NCBI GenBank assembly: GCA_905250885.1
Contig: CAJNOQ010001987.1
Location: 1 to 27,062, forward strand
Source of the DNA: Didymodactylos carnosus
Lineage: Eukaryota; Rotifera; Eurotatoria; Philodinida; Philodinidae
Reading direction: 5' to 3'
DNA: 27,062 nt
Positions 10,640 through 21,899 of this stretch are shown one piece after another. Under the pieces are notes generated by a model. The model did not search any database. It saw only the letters and a list, made by a program, of their open reading frames with translations, and was not told where the DNA came from. Both the position numbers and the translations under genes were made by a program. Position 1 is the stretch's first letter. The number at the start of each line of letters is the position of its first letter.

Positions 10640-11273
10640 TATAACATTTAAATCTTTTTTTTTTATACTATTTTTTGTGCTCTCTGTTGAGTTTATGGTA
10701 TCGGATAAAATATCTTTTTTTCTATATGAATTTTATAATAGACAGCTATGCAATAATGAAGTATATTTAGCAACAACAATAATAACACTATAGCGTATTT
10801 GGAACTTTTTTTTCTGCTCAAATCATATTTGAGAATATCATTGTTTTTGAATTATCGTACATAGACTTTCTCTAATCTCATATTATATTTAAAAATCGAT
10901 TTTTTATACCTTATCATAATTCATGCTCTCTATTATCGCAAAATTAATTAAATTTAAATAGCTTTTTTTCGAATTGCAATATGAGTTGAAAAATCAAGAA
11001 AAAAAGTACTTAATAAATTGATGTTTAACAATTGACAATGGTATTCTGGCACAACATATTTCAGAATATATGCACATTTATTATAATATTTTTTACCTTT
11101 TAAGGAATGTCAATATAACACCATATTTAAAACAAAAGCAAGTGTTCTTTCTCTCACGAATATGAATTATATTCATACTCTTCATCGATGAAAATATAAT
11201 TCCTATTTCCAACTAAGATTGAGATGTTAATATCAGAACTAATATAATTCTTATTATTTAAACAGACATAATA
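10640..11273. other. intergenic region between receptor and peptidase genes
   Basis: This stretch of about 630 bp is AT-rich and non-coding. It must hold the 3' end of the receptor transcript and the promoter of the S51 peptidase gene, which lies on the same strand. I see no distinct element in it. Confidence 0.6.
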
Positions 11274-12366
11274 ATGAACTTAATTATACTGATACTAGTG
11301 ATAAACACATATATACAAATTGGTAAGCGATGTAGTATTACAATTTTATTTCTGATGTCCAGTTTTAACATTTATATCTTATAATTTATAAATTCTAGTG
11401 GACTGTTCCTCCTATTATAGTTGGATCGTAGGTAATCCTGCCGATGTTGTTGTTTCACCTAAATACGGCATTTTACTTGCTGGTGGTAGCACTGATCAAG
11501 ATTCAGCCATGAGATGGTTTCTTCAACAATGTAATGGTGGCGATGTTATAGTGATTCGAGATGGAAAAAATGAAACAATACCACGAGCTGCTGATGGTTA
11601 CAATGACTATTTATATTCAGAATTAGGCATAAAAGTTGATTCTGTTGAAACCGTATTTTTAAATAATCATCTTATGGCCAATGATACGACATTGATTGAA
11701 AAAATTCGTAATGCAGAGTGCATCTTTTTTACAGGAGGTGATCAATTCTATTATATGGACTATATTGAGCATTCTCTCTTAAAAGATGCATTGGACTATG
11801 TTATAAATGTAAAAAAAATTACTGTAGGTGGAACAAGTGCTGGTACAGCCATTCAGGGACAATATTATTATAGTGCAGAAATGGGAACAGTAGTTTCACA
11901 AGATGCACTTTTGAATCCATTTAATTCAAAAGTAACAATAAGAAAAAATTTATTAAATCATCCACTATTAATTGACACGATTACAGATCAACATTACTCA
12001 GAACGTGATAGACATGGTCGTCTCATAGTATTTATGGCAAGGCTTAGTAAATCATGGAATGTTATACTCCCACGTGGAATAGGAGTTGATGAAAAAACAG
12101 TAGTTACTATTGATGAAATAGGAAAAGCTCGCGTATTTGGTAGTGGAAATGCTTATTTTTTAACACAATATCTACGCGAAACAAAACCAGAACGAGTTGA
12201 AAATGGTTTCCGTTTAGATTGGTATTGTGATAAGCGTGCACTCGAGGTATATAAAGTAGCAGGTACCAATACAGGAACTAATTATTTTAATTTAGCAACA
12301 TGGATGGGTGGTAGCGGTGGACAATGGAGTTACTACTATGTTAATAACGGTGTATTGAATAAATAG
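11274..12366 (+). CDS. secreted cyanophycinase-like serine peptidase (family S51)
   Basis: The gene has two exons, 11274-11322 and 11399-12366, joined in phase 1 to give 338 aa. The first exon encodes almost exactly a signal peptide (MNLIILILVINTYIQI), so the product is probably secreted or lysosomal. Family marks are LAGGSTDQD near residue 45, FFTGGDQ at about 126-132, the nucleophile elbow GGTSAG with Ser163, and DQHYSERDRHGRL with His215. These match bacterial cyanophycinases, which cut the Arg-Asp storage polymer cyanophycin, and the wider S51 family that includes dipeptidase E. The true substrate is unknown; cleavage of aspartyl peptides is possible. The family is chiefly bacterial, so transfer into this lineage is plausible. 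The AT-rich composition looks like that of its neighbours, so any transfer is not recent. Confidence 0.88.
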
Positions 12367-12937
12367 GATGACGAATTCTTATTCACTGCATGTCAGTTGA
12401 AAAATATAGTTCATCACTAAAACAACAAAAAGTCTTTAAAATAAATTTCTCCTATTTAGCTGAGATATTATCAATGGGAGACAAAATGTATATTTCACTT
12501 ATAAAATTGAATTTTAGTCAATAGGAATAAAGAGAAGACAAATGCAACGAGCAAATATTTGATAATAAAATAAATCTTCACTAATCATACTTTTTTTAAC
12601 GTTGATCATAAACAAAAATAAAAGAATAAAACGTACAAATTTCATTCTATAATTAAAAAACTATATATAAACAGATCGGATCATGTTTCACTAAACGTTA
12701 GAAAAATTTGTCAAATATTAATATACCATTTGTGTTTTTTTCACTTCGAAATATACTATCAATTATTGTTGACCATCTTGTTAGTATGTTGATTGAAAGA
12801 AACTATATAAATTCAATTTGATCAATATTGTAGATAAAAGAAAATATTTTCGTATGTTTCGAAAAATAGTCGAAGAAAAAAATGTTGCGAATAGAAAACA
12901 AAAGCAAGGATAAAATAAAAAAATTAAAGACAATCTG
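12367..12937. other. convergent 3' region between peptidase and CELF genes
   Basis: This is a non-coding AT-rich gap between two genes that point at each other. An AATAAA at 12440-12445, 74 nt after the peptidase stop, is a plausible poly(A) signal for that gene. I see nothing else distinct. Confidence 0.6.
12440..12445 (+). terminator. candidate poly(A) signal of the S51 peptidase gene
   Basis: AATAAA occurs 74 nt downstream of the stop codon on the coding strand. In such AT-rich DNA the hexamer also arises by chance, so support is positional only. Confidence 0.35.
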
Positions 12938-14777
12938 TTAAACCGAAAATTGTTCCAGTGTCGGTGTTATTATTGATGATGAAGAAGACGAATCATTTTG
13001 TAATGTACGTGATTTTTTCAATTGTACTTTTAAACGTTTCATACCAATTTGAAATCCGTTCATTGATTTAATTGCGGACGCAGCCGACATAGAATTATCA
13101 TAACTAACAAATCCAAAACATTTACTCAAATTTGTACTTTTATCAATGAATACTTTTGCTGATAAAACATTACCAAATGGTGAAAATGTTTGAGCTAAAT
13201 CCGAATCATGAAATTCTTGTGGTAAATGATAGATGAATAAATTTGAGTTAGATGGTCCAATCAATTGTTTACTATCTAATCCACCTTGTCTATCTTCCGT
13301 ATCATTGAATTTTCTATCACTGTCTTTTGTATTTGCATTACTAGTACTTATATTCATATTTGTTGTACTATTTAATAAGAAACGTAAATCATCTTCTGTT
13401 AGAAAATGATCAGTGATATTTGGAAAGACGCATGAGATGCGCATACCATTCGCTTCGTTATTAACCGAATGAAAAGAAGTAGCTAAAAAATGATAATAAA
13501 TCTAAGAGCTGTTTTGAAGCAATTGAAGCATTGGTTATACCGTCACCGTTATTAGTTTGTTCTAATTGTTGATTAGTGTACATCACTGCTGGACTCGAAT
13601 TAACAGCGGACGGATGATTAAATTGATTTCGGAGTGTTTGCGGATTCTAAAACATTTAAGGCATACGTACTATATTCAGTAGAAAAAGAGGATACCATAC
13701 CCATTCGGCGGCGTAAGGTGATAATGATGACAATGATAAATTATTGTTATTTGTATTTGTTTGTCCAAAAGCTAACACACTAAGAGCATTGACAGCCGCT
13801 GTACTCGATTGTATACTAGCTAAACTTGAAGTTGCTTGTGGTAATTGAAATAAATTTGCTAAATTGGGCAATGGATTATCATTTCCATCCGCAGAAAAAT
13901 CATAGGATGTAAATGAGGATTGTGGTATTGATTGACTTCCACTACTACCATTTGAATTTGTTAGACAACTATTACGATTATTGCCTTGTGTAAGATGATT
14001 TGCATTATTACATAGTTGATTGAATAACATCAAATTTAAACTTGCCAAATTACCCGGAGATGATAGAGGATTTTGAATAGATTGTTGTTTCTGTTGTGCA
14101 ACAAGATGTGGTGCCGTTGTAGTTATTTGTTGAAATAAATTTTCACTTAATTTTTGTTGCATTTTTCGTATTTCTTTGTCTTTCGGTGTATCAGCAAATC
14201 GAACATTGACAGGTGATGAACATCCTTCCATTGTCATTGAATGATGCATCGATTTTATAGCAATAATAGCTGATTGACGTTTTTGATACGTAACAAATGC
14301 ACAACCTCTCGATCGTCCCGATAAATCTCTTAAAATGGTGCATTCTTCAATCATACCGTAGGGTTGAAAAAATCGTTTTATTTCCTCTTCACTACATGTT
14401 TTTGATATCATACCAATAAATAATTTTCGTTCATTACGATTTTCTGTGTCAGCCGGTTTCATTTGTATTGGATGATGCATACCGTTTAATGTACGTAAAT
14501 TATGTAGAGCATTTTGTGCATCTAATGCTGATCGTCGTGAATAAAATGTAACAAAACAACATCCTTTCGATTCACCATTGATTTTATCACGTAAAATATT
14601 TAATTCGAATATTGGTCCATATTTTTCAAACAATGACCGTAACTCTAACTCATTCATAGATCGTGGAATTTGGCCAACAAACATTTTAATTGTATCAACA
14701 GCAGGTTCACGTACTAGTTTCTGTTGTGTATTGGATGATGATTTTAAACCATTCATTGCTGCTTCTAAATCAATCAT
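12938..14777 (-). CDS. CELF: CELF/Bruno-family RNA-binding protein
   Basis: This is a splicing, translation and mRNA-decay regulator that binds GU/U-rich RNA. Exons in transcript order are 14777-13701, 13646-13541 and 13482-12938, joining to 575 aa. RRM1 is at about 31-110 ([17 protein letters not shown], then [10 protein letters not shown]) and RRM2 at about 117-196 ([17 protein letters not shown], then [15 protein letters not shown]). A long linker rich in Asn, Gln and Ser follows, and RRM3 is at about 476-550 ([35 protein letters not shown]). These are diagnostic for CELF1-6, and RRM3 is nearly identical to the animal consensus. Both introns are small (54 and 58 bp), and RRM1, RRM2 and most of the linker share one exon. 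The start [10 protein letters not shown] was chosen as the first ATG in frame; an extra upstream exon cannot be excluded. Which CELF paralogue it matches is not resolvable here. Confidence 0.93.
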
Positions 14778-17368
14778 TAAATTAATGTTAACAATATACG
14801 TATGTTGGCTGTATTGGTTTAAACAAAGGATAAGAGGGAAATAGAACTAAAACGTCGGACTACTGTCAGACTGTTTTTTCATGAAACAATCTCAAAAACA
14901 AATACTACTTGAGATTTTTTCAATGTCATGGTTATTTTTATCACATCGCGCCATCGGTAGACAATTTTTAGGTTACCAAGACAGAAGAACAAACGTTTTT
15001 GACGAAAGTTTTAAAAATTTATAATAGAAAATCTGTACTTCTTCGATCATTGCAGTAGTATCCTGTGTGTTACTGATAAGCCACATACAGAGCCCATTAA
15101 GAGACCCCTATTGCACATAAGAAGCTGATGGGTTGTGTGTGTAACTCAGACGCTAGTGTATGAAAACTCTAGCTTAGAAATCTGAATCCAGCCAGCTGTT
15201 GCTTTACAGACGACAGAACGATGACGCAACTGTTGAACACAGTGCAAAAATGTTGAAGATGCCATCGCAGTCAGAGGCGTACGGTAAATGACGATAATAA
15301 TGACTATTATATCGGGGTACCCACAGTTTTAGAAATTATTGTAGATATTATATTCTATATAAAATAAGATCGGAAACCATCGTTTTCGCCATAGTTCATA
15401 ATCTAACAGGTCTCACCACAAAAATTCTTTACTTTTCTCTTCCTCAATGTCGGTTTTAGTTGCATTGATGGTCCGTCTCCAAGCTGATGCCTACCAAATT
15501 TGTGTATAATTTTTGTTAATTGGTGTAAACGGTAATAATAATTAGTACTAATCACTCAGTGTTCGTAATACACTTAGCACAATATTCAAAATTTGAAAAA
15601 CAAAAATAAGCTGACAAGAAACGAAAATAAATGGTATTGCTCTTCCTAATTCAATAACACAGTTTTGAATGAGCGAAAAGCACAAAATTTTAGTTGTGCC
15701 ACATAGATTTCACTTGTTAGAGAGACAAATAAAACAAGAATAAATGTATATGCGACAGAGAGCAAGAGATGAACTGTAGATAAACACAAGCGAACTTGAA
15801 AGATAGGAGCACGTTACACAGAAATAAATATCCAAAGCCAATGAACAATGTAAGAAGTCAAGTGCAACACAATTAAATTACACTTTTTCTTACTTTTTTA
15901 GGAGTTCCGTCGACAGCGCCAAAATAAAACTCCGTTTTTTGCTAATAATATACGTTAGAATAAACATTTTATTTATATTTTTACACAGTTTTTGCATGTA
16001 ATGAATTATTTCGAACTTTATGTCTTTATATCTGATACCCATGCATGTTGGGTATGTATCAAAATGACTTGATCTTGCCCTACGAATGATAAAATCTTCA
16101 AGTATTTTGTAGGTTTTATGTATGGTATATATTATATATCCTGTATCTCGAAAAATACAGTAGATGTCGTGGTTACACTAGTTAGTTTCATTTTTATCAC
16201 ATTATTCTTTACGGTCGCATTTTTATTCATGTTACAGTCTCGTTAAAGTGTTTTGTGGACGATTTTTGTATTATGAAAGCTCTCCAGCGTTTTTTTTTAT
16301 TTGGAGTTAAGTTTTGATCAAGTTCTGAGTTTTAACTAAATTGATTTGCTGAAACAGGATTTATTTTTCTCATGCATATTGCATAGAACAGAGAACATTG
16401 TCAAGTGTCTGATTGTTTACCCCAGATCACCACAACATCGCTCGGATTTTTTGACGTATTAGAGCAGTAAACCAATAATGATCTGAGAACGTGAAAAAAT
16501 GACGGTGTAATTTCTGCATTTTCTCAAAGTTCGTTAGTCATTGAAGCTGTGAGGTTTAGTAATCTTGAGAAACTATTTACTAAACTTTTTTATGGTTTTT
16601 TGTATAAAAATTATGAAACCACTATTCGTTTCTGATGGTGACATTCTTCTAACCCTTTTTAGCTGTTGTAAAGTACACTTTTTTTAGAGAGTACTTTGAA
16701 ACAGTTGCTAGTTAGGTTACTGTTTCATATACGTAGTAAATTATGTAGTTTTTTTCATGTTTCTAAATAGATTAAACTGAGCTGAACTGAACTGAAGCTT
16801 TCCTGTCTGCATTAACATAACTTGTAAAGATACTGCTATTGTAAAAAATAACTTCGGTAGACGTAACTACATCATACAACATTCAAGCAGGATACTTTAT
16901 ATTCAGATATGTTACAAATGTTTACGGAATGATGCCATGCTTGTTTCTTTAAACGACTACTGTCCACAACTCCAAATGGGTTAGATCATTTTTAGATTCA
17001 TGAATTGAGTTGAAAAATATACTGTCATACTGGAGATAATATCAGTGCCAAAAAATTTATAGAAAATATTTGTTCTCTTAAATAAATTGCCAAAACACAA
17101 TTTGAAAATAGAAAAACTGTTTAAACGCATTTAGAGAAGGGGTTTTTTTTGCTTAAAATAGAGAATGTGTAAGGGGGAAAGTTGAGTACTTTCCCCTCAT
17201 GGTATCAAGAATACTAAAATTAATACATTTCTCCTAAACCGGGTTATAAAAAAATAGAGCTAACCACTACAATTTCATGTCAAAATGATAAATACTATGA
17301 TAAATACATCGACAAAAAAGACTATATATTTTCTTACTGAAATAATGACTAAATTTATACTGTTGTTT
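14778..17368. other. intergenic region between CELF and IDH3B genes
   Basis: This stretch of 2.6 kb has no exon chain that I can support on either strand. It contains the promoter and 5' leader of the CELF gene (high-coordinate side of 14777) and the 3' end of IDH3B. The only distinct structures are a short perfect hairpin at 17174-17196 and weak stems near 15070-15145 and 16037-16060. Confidence 0.55.
17174..17196. repeat. short perfect hairpin downstream of IDH3B
   Basis: GGGGAAAGT at 17174-17182 pairs with ACTTTCCCC at 17188-17196 across a 5-nt loop. It lies about 170 bp beyond the IDH3B stop codon and stands out as a GC cluster in AT-rich DNA. It could be a 3' UTR structure or chance. 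Confidence 0.4.
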
Positions 17369-19515
17369 TTATTCAAGCTGAGAGCCTATAGCTCTTAAGA
17401 AGGCCTGTTGAGTTGAATAACCACCAATGTCTCTGGTTCTTGTTTTTTGCTGTTTAATTACACTACTAATTGCATCTTCAAGTCTAGTAGCCATATTGTC
17501 TAAAAATTAGAAAAAAAACATACTGTTCGATAGTAAATACAATTATTGTCAACAGAAACATACCAAGATTCAAATATCGCATTAAATTAACACCACACAA
17601 TAACATCGCCGTTGGATTTGCAATGTTTCGTCCAGCACCAGTGAGAAAAGGATGACGAGCGCCCTAAAACAAAGTTAGTTACTAAAATTATGGTACAACT
17701 ATCAAAAGAGACTAACTTACTGGTTCAAAAATAGCGACATCAGCGCTATAGCTTTCACCAGGAACCATACCCGCACCACCGACCAAACCCACAGCCAAAT
17801 TCGAGACAATATTTCCATATAAATTCGGACAAACAAGAACATCAAATTGTTGTGGTTTTGAGACGAGCTGAAGGACAACAATAGGAATAGAATTTCTCAG
17901 AAACCAAACAAAGTGTGATAAAAAACGCACATAATAGAAAAAATCTTTAACAAACTATAAATTTTGTAACGTGGAACTCACTATAGCTCTTCTCCAAAAA
18001 GTCTGAGAACAGTTTTGATTTTGAAATTCGAAAGGAACGATCAACAGAAATATTTTTATATGAATAAAACAAAATCTAGTCTTCTTGTATTATAGTATAT
18101 TTTATTTCTATAGTATTTACCTGCATACAAGTGTTGTCAACCTAAAACAAAGAAAAAAAGCTAATTTTTATTTGCCATTCTATTTGTTAATCTCGTTTTT
18201 CTTACAATCATTGTATTTAATTCAATATTTGGGTACATGAGAGAGATTTCCTTGCATGATTCAAGGAATAATCCATCACCCAATTTCCTACAATACAAAA
18301 AGAAAAAGATCTTTTACTAGTTTTACCGTAAAAAGATAGTAACAATAATCTACATGATGTTTGCTTTGTGCACCGCTGTTATTTTTTTTCGATTAAATTT
18401 AGTTGCAAAATCAAATGCAAATTTCGCTATACGTTTAGAGTTTTCGTATGTTGTGATTTTTAACGATTCAACGACACCGCGAACAGACTGAAATAGATTA
18501 AATCACACACATCAGATATGACTAAGACTTTTCACTTTTTTGCATCTTACTTCATGTTCCAACGCACTGTACTCTCCTTCGGTTTGTTCTCGAATAACAA
18601 TAAAATCAATATTTTGATGACGTAACTAGAACATACTTTACACTTTAAATCTGACATAGACACACAAAATAGACGTACCTTTAATCCCGGCACAGTCTTA
18701 ATACGAACAACATTGGCATACAAATCTAAAGCTCGCCTGTAAAATACACAAACAGAAAGATAAATGATGTAATTGATCACAAAATAATTCATCTGAGAAA
18801 ATAAATTACCGAATCTTCATGTTCAACGACATTAAATCCCCTAAGAAGAAAAACAGAACAGTGTTATTTAATTATATTCATTTTAACCATTAGTTAATCG
18901 GATACCTCCTTCACCAATCGCAGGAGTAGTTAATATCCCTTTGATTCCAACTCGATTACGTCGAAAGGAGGTTACTATATCAGCTAATGAGGAACTGCGT
19001 CCTGGAAGCAATTCACTAAAAAAAAGAAAAAGAATACATATATAGGATTGATATGGGTCGTTTCTCATTCTTTTCTACCTAGCTAATATTTCATCGAATT
19101 CGACTGGTGCACCAAGGGTATTAAATATTTCGCGAACGCAGAGCATCAGTTCTGGTCCTACACCATCGCCGGGTAATCTGAATAAAATAGAATAGATTAA
19201 AAACAATCTAATTACGTAACAGTTTTATTATGTAGAGTAACTCACATTGTTACATGATGTTTATGAGATTCGGCTATTTTATCTGCAGTAATCTATACAA
19301 AAACGATATTATATCATGAATGTCGTTTTGTGGAATATCCACAACGTACAGACTTACGGCAACTGATACGTTATTCGACTGAACGAACTAGAGCAAAAGA
19401 AAAAAGACATTAGCTAAACATGATGACTCTTCAACCATTTTAATTATCTTACATTTAGTTTAATATGTCGTAAATTGTTACTTAAAGGACGTATTTTTCG
19501 AAGAGCACAAGCCAT
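17369..19515 (-). CDS. IDH3B: NAD-dependent isocitrate dehydrogenase, beta subunit, mitochondrial
   Basis: This is a non-catalytic partner subunit of the TCA-cycle enzyme that oxidises isocitrate to 2-oxoglutarate. Fourteen exons in transcript order: 19515-19453, 19387-19358, 19292-19246, 19177-19079, 19015-18888, 18840-18810, 18736-18679, 18625-18551, 18487-18354, 18287-18206, 18141-18121, 17867-17721, 17663-17564, 17499-17369. They join to 381 aa, close to other animal beta subunits. The basic N-terminus ([17 protein letters not shown]) suits a mitochondrial presequence. Motifs are [10 protein letters not shown] (48-57), [17 protein letters not shown] (164-172), [17 protein letters not shown], and NLYGNIVSN (from 271), where catalytic alpha subunits have Asp instead of Asn. 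[16 protein letters not shown] and C-terminal DIGGYST are specific to beta rather than gamma. Exon 11 is only 21 nt. It is divergent from the cytidylyltransferase gene. Confidence 0.95.
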
Positions 19516-20661
19516 TTTCAGTTTCGGATGCCAAACAAGATTAGTATTTTTTACACATTAGCATTTAGACCACGAAACTTTGATGATTAATAGTTAAGAA
19601 GATTCTTGCGGTGTATTGTGATTGAATGAATAAACTGGATTCAAACTTCTATACGATAGAAAATAAGACGAGAGGAAAGCAAAAGATCTAATCGGTCATG
19701 TATATTGAAGACCTATTAGTGGATGACACTGGAAACAATTAATACGTTTGTACAAACGTTCAATCTACTCTAAACTGCACTGAAATTCTCCACGATGTAT
19801 AATGAATAATAGTACAATATAAAAAGGATGGAGGACTCTGGCATTGTCAAATGGCGGTTTTATATCCAATTAACAATCTGGCTATTTCTAATACGAAGCT
19901 CAATTTGTTTATTTACTTATATTTCTTTTGCTTTTTTCTTTAATTTCTATTTTCTACGGTTAGGATCAGTCATTTTTATGTCAGCTTACAAGTTAGTGGA
20001 TATAATATTACAAGGTCTCAGATATACTTCAGCAACGGCGTTTTAACAGCATCTGATTCAACAAAATTATCGCTTACCTTTTTGTTCATTTACGTTCACT
20101 CTTCTTAATCGTATGTGTCCTATATTTAAGGTAAGAAATGACTTGTTACCTGATTCTTGTACTTGTTAACTGGGATGTGAGTTAGATGGTAGTGAGCGGA
20201 GGAATATCTCTCTAAGAGTGCTAAAATTACAGCGCTTAACAATAATGAGAAAGGATAGAATTAACGATGATGAGAACTATATTCGTGTGACTCTCACTTA
20301 CGTCTGCTCATCTTTTTTTCGAGATATGTTTGCGAAAGAGTAAAAACAAACATTTCTTTCTCGATTACAGTCTAATGCAATGGATAAGTTTTATACCAAA
20401 GAAATTACTTTTCTAGAAACTGGTTATTGACATCAATTGTGCACTCGAACTTTCTTTAAAGATGGCTCACCAGCAGCAGATATTATACTGAGCAACTTTT
20501 TCTTCTGGTTTTTACCATGTAGCAGTTATTTGACAGAAAACAATTGATAGTTCAACAGAATGTTCTTCAAGCTAATGACCTAGCTGACTATTTATTGATT
20601 TTCTTAAGATCCGGTATAAAAACAATTACTAATAATTCGATTGAACTTGAAAAGAAAGAAG
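19516..20661. other. divergent promoter region of IDH3B and PCYT1
   Basis: This stretch of 1.15 kb separates two genes that are read away from each other, so it must contain both promoters. No recognised coding exon is present; the open frame at 19828-20046 is low-complexity and hydrophobic and matches nothing I know. I cannot point to individual promoter elements with confidence. Confidence 0.55.
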
Positions 20662-21899
20662 ATGGAGCAGGAGAATGCTATTCACAACTTTGATATTTGG
20701 CATGATGCACAAGAACAGGAAACAATACAATTGCCGATGAAGGAAGTTCATTCATCAAGAAAATTTCAGTCAAATGTACCACACCAGGATTCAGTTGTTT
20801 CTTCAATCACTTACTGTCCGACACTGTCAGATGATCCAATCCAAATGTCAAGTGACGATGCTCTTGCAAACACATGCCGTACAATGGAATTTAGTGGTAA
20901 AACAAATATCAACGTTGAGCTTAATTTGGGACCAGCAGCATTATGCCATGAAGAAAAAGCCGTTCGTGAACGTGAACAATGTGATTATACTATATGTATA
21001 ACAAAAGAGATTGCTGAACAAAATGCGGCACCTAGAAAAATAAGAATTTATGCTGATGGAATATATGATTTGTTTCATGCTGGACATGCGCGTCAATTGA
21101 TGCAAGCAAAAAATGTATTTCAAAATGTTTACTTATTAGTTGGTGTTTGTAATGATGATTTAACACATCGAAAAAAGGGTAAAACTGTCATGAATGAAGC
21201 AGAACGGTACGAAAGTTTAAGACATTGTCGTTATGTTGATGAAGTTGTTACAGATGCTCCTTGGGTGAGTTGTTTATTAGTTATTATGAGAGACATACTT
21301 TATAAGAGTATATTTTACTCTGTTCAGGTATTGGATGACGACTTTCTAACATTAAATAAAATTGACTTCGTTGCACATGATGAAATACCTTATGGTGCTG
21401 ATGGACATGACGATGTTTATCAACATATCAAAGTATGTCGCAAAAATATTAATCTGTATAAGAAAATATTCTTTTTCCTGTTAAGGCTCGTGGAATGTTT
21501 GTTGTTACTCAACGTACAGACGGCGTATCGACAAGTGACATCATCTGTCGTTTAGTAAGAGATTATGATATGTATGTTCGGCGAAATTTGGCTCGTGGGT
21601 ATTCAGCTCATGATCTAAATGTAGGATTTTTAAAAGAAAAATCAATTGCACTTCAAGCACGAGTAAATCAAATGAAAACAAAAATGAAAACGTATGAAGA
21701 AGAAACAAAAACGGTTATGCAACGTTGGGAAGAACGATCAAAAGAATATATTCATAATTTTATATTAATGTTTGAACGTACAAAGGATAGACTTCAACGA
21801 AATGGAAGAGGTGAAAAATCTCAACAAATACTCGCAGGAGGTTTTAGCGATGAAGAAGATATGACCAACTATAGTATTATAGAATCAGAAAAATTTTAA
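20662..21899 (+). CDS. PCYT1: choline-phosphate cytidylyltransferase
   Basis: This enzyme makes CDP-choline from CTP and phosphocholine, the rate-setting step of the Kennedy pathway for phosphatidylcholine, and moves between cytosol or nucleus and membranes. Exons are 20662-21264, 21328-21432 and 21486-21899, joining in phase 0 to 373 aa. The catalytic core starts near residue 128 with [19 protein letters not shown], where HAGH at 139-142 is the nucleotidyltransferase HxGH motif. It continues through [29 protein letters not shown] and RTDGVSTSD (246-254), the second signature. A charged helical region at about 270-340 ([18 protein letters not shown] onward) fits the amphipathic membrane-binding domain, followed by an acidic tail. 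The N-terminal extension of about 127 residues is not conserved. The start is the first ATG in the frame ([10 protein letters not shown]). Intron 1 is 63 nt and lacks in-frame stops, so retention would leave the frame open. Confidence 0.94.

Noticed and set aside
15060..15150. Stem-like region that might be a tRNA or small RNA
   Set aside because: The pairing is weak and interrupted, and no cloverleaf, anticodon arm or T-arm consensus could be found.
19828..20046. Hydrophobic 72-codon frame between IDH3B and PCYT1
   Set aside because: It looks like chance translation of T-rich DNA; no motif, and it lies in the shared promoter interval.
20641..20661. Upstream TTG-initiated extension of the cytidylyltransferase
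   Set aside because: Nuclear animal genes start at ATG; the first ATG in the frame is at 20662.
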